Part shown: positions 62,687-64,000 of the stretch, in pieces | Position numbering within the stretch: the stretch's first letter is position 1 | Layout: every line of letters begins with the position of its first letter | NCBI GenBank assembly: GCA_034429975.1 | Contig: DAOUFM010000050.1 | Span: 62,001-126,000, forward strand | Length of the DNA: 64,000 bases | Reading direction: 5' to 3' | From: UBA6170 sp034429975 | GTDB taxonomy: Bacteria; Chloroflexota; Anaerolineae; Anaerolineales; Anaerolineaceae | Program-made: the position numbers and the translations under genes | Notes under the pieces: model-generated | Databases searched by the model: none | What the model was told of the DNA's origin: nothing | Seen by the model: only the letters and a program-made list of their open reading frames with translations

Positions 62687-63691
62687 TTATTCTTTACGAG
62701 TTTCTTGTCTTAAATTTGGTAGATTAAACAAAACTGAAACAATAATGATGAACATAATTACAGATCCAATTGTAATGATCCCAAGTGTTAGATCTTCATT
62801 ACTGAAATTTAATATTTTAAGATCATTCGTGGTAATTCCAAGACTTGGGATATTGGCTTTATGATTCTGATCAAATCCTGCATAGGTCTCAACGGTACCG
62901 CCATTAATATCAAATTTCCAAATCTCAACTGCATTTTTGTCTAAGGATAAATAAACCTGGTTGGATTGGGGTGAGATAATGACGGAGGTAAGGATTTGAT
63001 CATTTTTTTGGAATGATGTGAGAATATCCATCCCTAATTCAACATTGAAATGATCATCAACCTCGTTAATAGCTTCCATCAATTCTTTGTGAGTAGCAGA
63101 TAATTCGTCTTGAACGGAATTTTCCTGAGTTTGGTTATAAGGGAATAAATAAGTCAGGCTAAAAAAAGGCATATCATTAATTTTTAGAATCTGCTTTGAA
63201 GCACCATCGGTTAAAAAACTAAGGGTATGACCTTGTTTATCGGAAAACAAAATATTTGAATAAGGAACAAGCCACTTTCCTAAGGAGTAATCATCAGAAT
63301 TTTCATCTGGAATTTGTGAGGATTCATAAAGTAATTTTCTATAACGGTCTTCAAATTGTGTAGTTGTTAATCGGTTTCTGGAGAAACTATCCGGATTATC
63401 CAAAATGAGTACCAAAACACCTTTTGCATTATAGGCGCCAATTGTATAAAATTGATTTCTTTCAAACAAGTCGAAAAAAAGGACACTCTGACCTTTTTGC
63501 TGTTTAAAGCGAAATCTTAATTCTTGCGTTGATGAACCAGCATTTAACCCATAATAAACAGGTTGGGAGTAAACGACAAAAGCAAGGTTATTTGAATAGT
63601 CGTCAGATTGAGCATTTGCAATCGGTGGTGGAATCAGGAAAATTGTCAGGATTAAAAAGAAAAAAAAGGATTTGGTTTTCCCGCAGGACAT
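62687..63691 (-). CDS. Exported, membrane-anchored protein of unknown function
   Basis: A 334-residue protein with an N-terminal signal peptide (hydrophobic 8-22, cleavage probably after ANA, before QSDD) and a C-terminal membrane segment (about 302-323) with a short basic cytoplasmic tail. The outside part is beta-rich, with a repeat-like DxxGGTVETYAGF stretch that recalls surface beta-propellers, but I cannot name a family. Possibly a cell-surface sensor or stalk protein. Confidence 0.7.
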   Translation of the reverse strand: MSCGKTKSFFFFLILTIFLIPPPIANAQSDDYSNNLAFVVYSQPVYYGLNAGSSTQELRFRFKQQKGQSVLFFDLFERNQFYTIGAYNAKGVLVLILDNPDSFSRNRLTTTQFEDRYRKLLYESSQIPDENSDDYSLGKWLVPYSNILFSDKQGHTLSFLTDGASKQILKINDMPFFSLTYLFPYNQTQENSVQDELSATHKELMEAINEVDDHFNVELGMDILTSFQKNDQILTSVIISPQSNQVYLSLDKNAVEIWKFDINGGTVETYAGFDQNHKANIPSLGITTNDLKILNFSNEDLTLGIITIGSVIMFIIIVSVLFNLPNLRQETRKE

Positions 63692-63787
63692 TTGCTACTC
63701 CTTAATTAAATTGATCTTACCTCATTATTTATTAGTTCACAAGATTAGTACTTGAAAAACAAGAACAATAGTTCTATAATTGGTAAA

Positions 63788-64000
63788 ATGGACCTGTTAA
63801 AGAAATTAAGTCTGGTGTCTGATAATATGGATGTTGAAGATGGCGAAGAGCTGGAGACATCCATCGATCATTGCCCAAACAAAACGGAGTTAAAGAATGA
63901 ACCCTGGGTAACAAATGCAAAAATATCTGGGGGAAAGTCGATTGCATTATTAAAATCGGTTATTACTTCTGCCTGTGAAAGAAATTGTAAATATTGTGCA
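63788..64000 (+). CDS. Radical-SAM protein, N-terminal part (runs off the window)
   Basis: The first 71 residues only. It starts MDLLKKLSLVSDNMDV and reaches the radical-SAM cluster motif SACERNCKYCA (Cys-x3-Cys-x2-Cys), where the window ends. It looks like the family annotated as putative DNA modification/repair radical-SAM proteins, but the rest is needed to be sure. Divergent from the exported unknown protein. Confidence 0.75.
   Translation, partial: MDLLKKLSLVSDNMDVEDGEELETSIDHCPNKTELKNEPWVTNAKISGGKSIALLKSVITSACERNCKYCA

Overview
The window reads as one contiguous, gene-dense piece of a low-GC (about 38-40% by eye) anaerobic bacterium, most likely Chloroflexota, class Anaerolineae. This is inferred from gene content and protein flavour: EF-P with an Arg at the loop tip, a Tad pilus locus with no secretin (as expected for a monoderm), a transaldolase-glucose-6-phosphate isomerase fusion, type 2 IPP isomerase, and sufCBDSU with a SufR-type regulator. 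No transposase, phage gene, rRNA or CRISPR array was seen, and no stretch longer than 300 bases lacks a gene.

Layout. 1-9.5 kb (minus): a HAD-DinB fusion, a Cys-rich small protein, efp, hpf, comF, and a Tad/Flp pilus operon (flp, cpaB, receiver-tadZ, tadA, tadB, tadC). 9.7-11.4 kb (plus): an unknown protein and an SPFH protein ending in an excisionase-like HTH. 11.5-17.3 kb: sucCD, acyl carrier protein, fni plus a polyprenyl synthase, and a TlpA-like thioredoxin abutting a divergent Lgt homologue. 17.4-22.7 kb: a sugar-phosphate operon, tkt-rpiB-tal/pgi. 22.7-27.6 kb: a ROK fructokinase, an alpha-oxoamine synthase of the serine-palmitoyltransferase type, a HAD protein, a membrane protein and a methyltransferase. 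27.6-34.8 kb: sufR and a DUF59 protein diverging from sufC-B-D-(unknown)-S-U-Rieske. Both promoters share a perfect 11-bp-arm palindrome that overlaps both -35 boxes. 34.8-36.2 kb: a PIG-L deacetylase and a methyltransferase.

36.3-55.4 kb (minus) is the centrepiece: about 19 kb with no convincing terminator, carrying one hydrogen-metabolism locus of 20 genes. In transcription order it encodes DRTGG-like, CBS-ATPase, DRTGG-like and PHP proteins; a HydC-HATPase-ferredoxin-HydB module that looks like the front half of a bifurcating [FeFe]-hydrogenase operon; then, in place of an [FeFe] HydA, a complete [NiFe] hydrogenase set (HoxE, HoxF, a NuoG-like HoxU, HoxY, HoxH), its maturation protease, a cyclic-nucleotide-binding protein and HypA-B-F-C-D-E. 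Two different NADH modules thus sit beside one [NiFe] catalytic core, with a phospho/adenylate-type sensory block in front. This is the best candidate for an unusual system in the window.

55.6-64 kb: hisS followed immediately by tRNA-His and a terminator, a 1295-aa soluble multi-GAF histidine kinase with a stand-alone receiver, tRNA-Gly(CCC), a YihY-type membrane protein, a secreted/anchored unknown protein, and the start of a radical-SAM protein cut by the window edge.

All calls come from reading motifs, gene order and start signals by eye; no database search was run.
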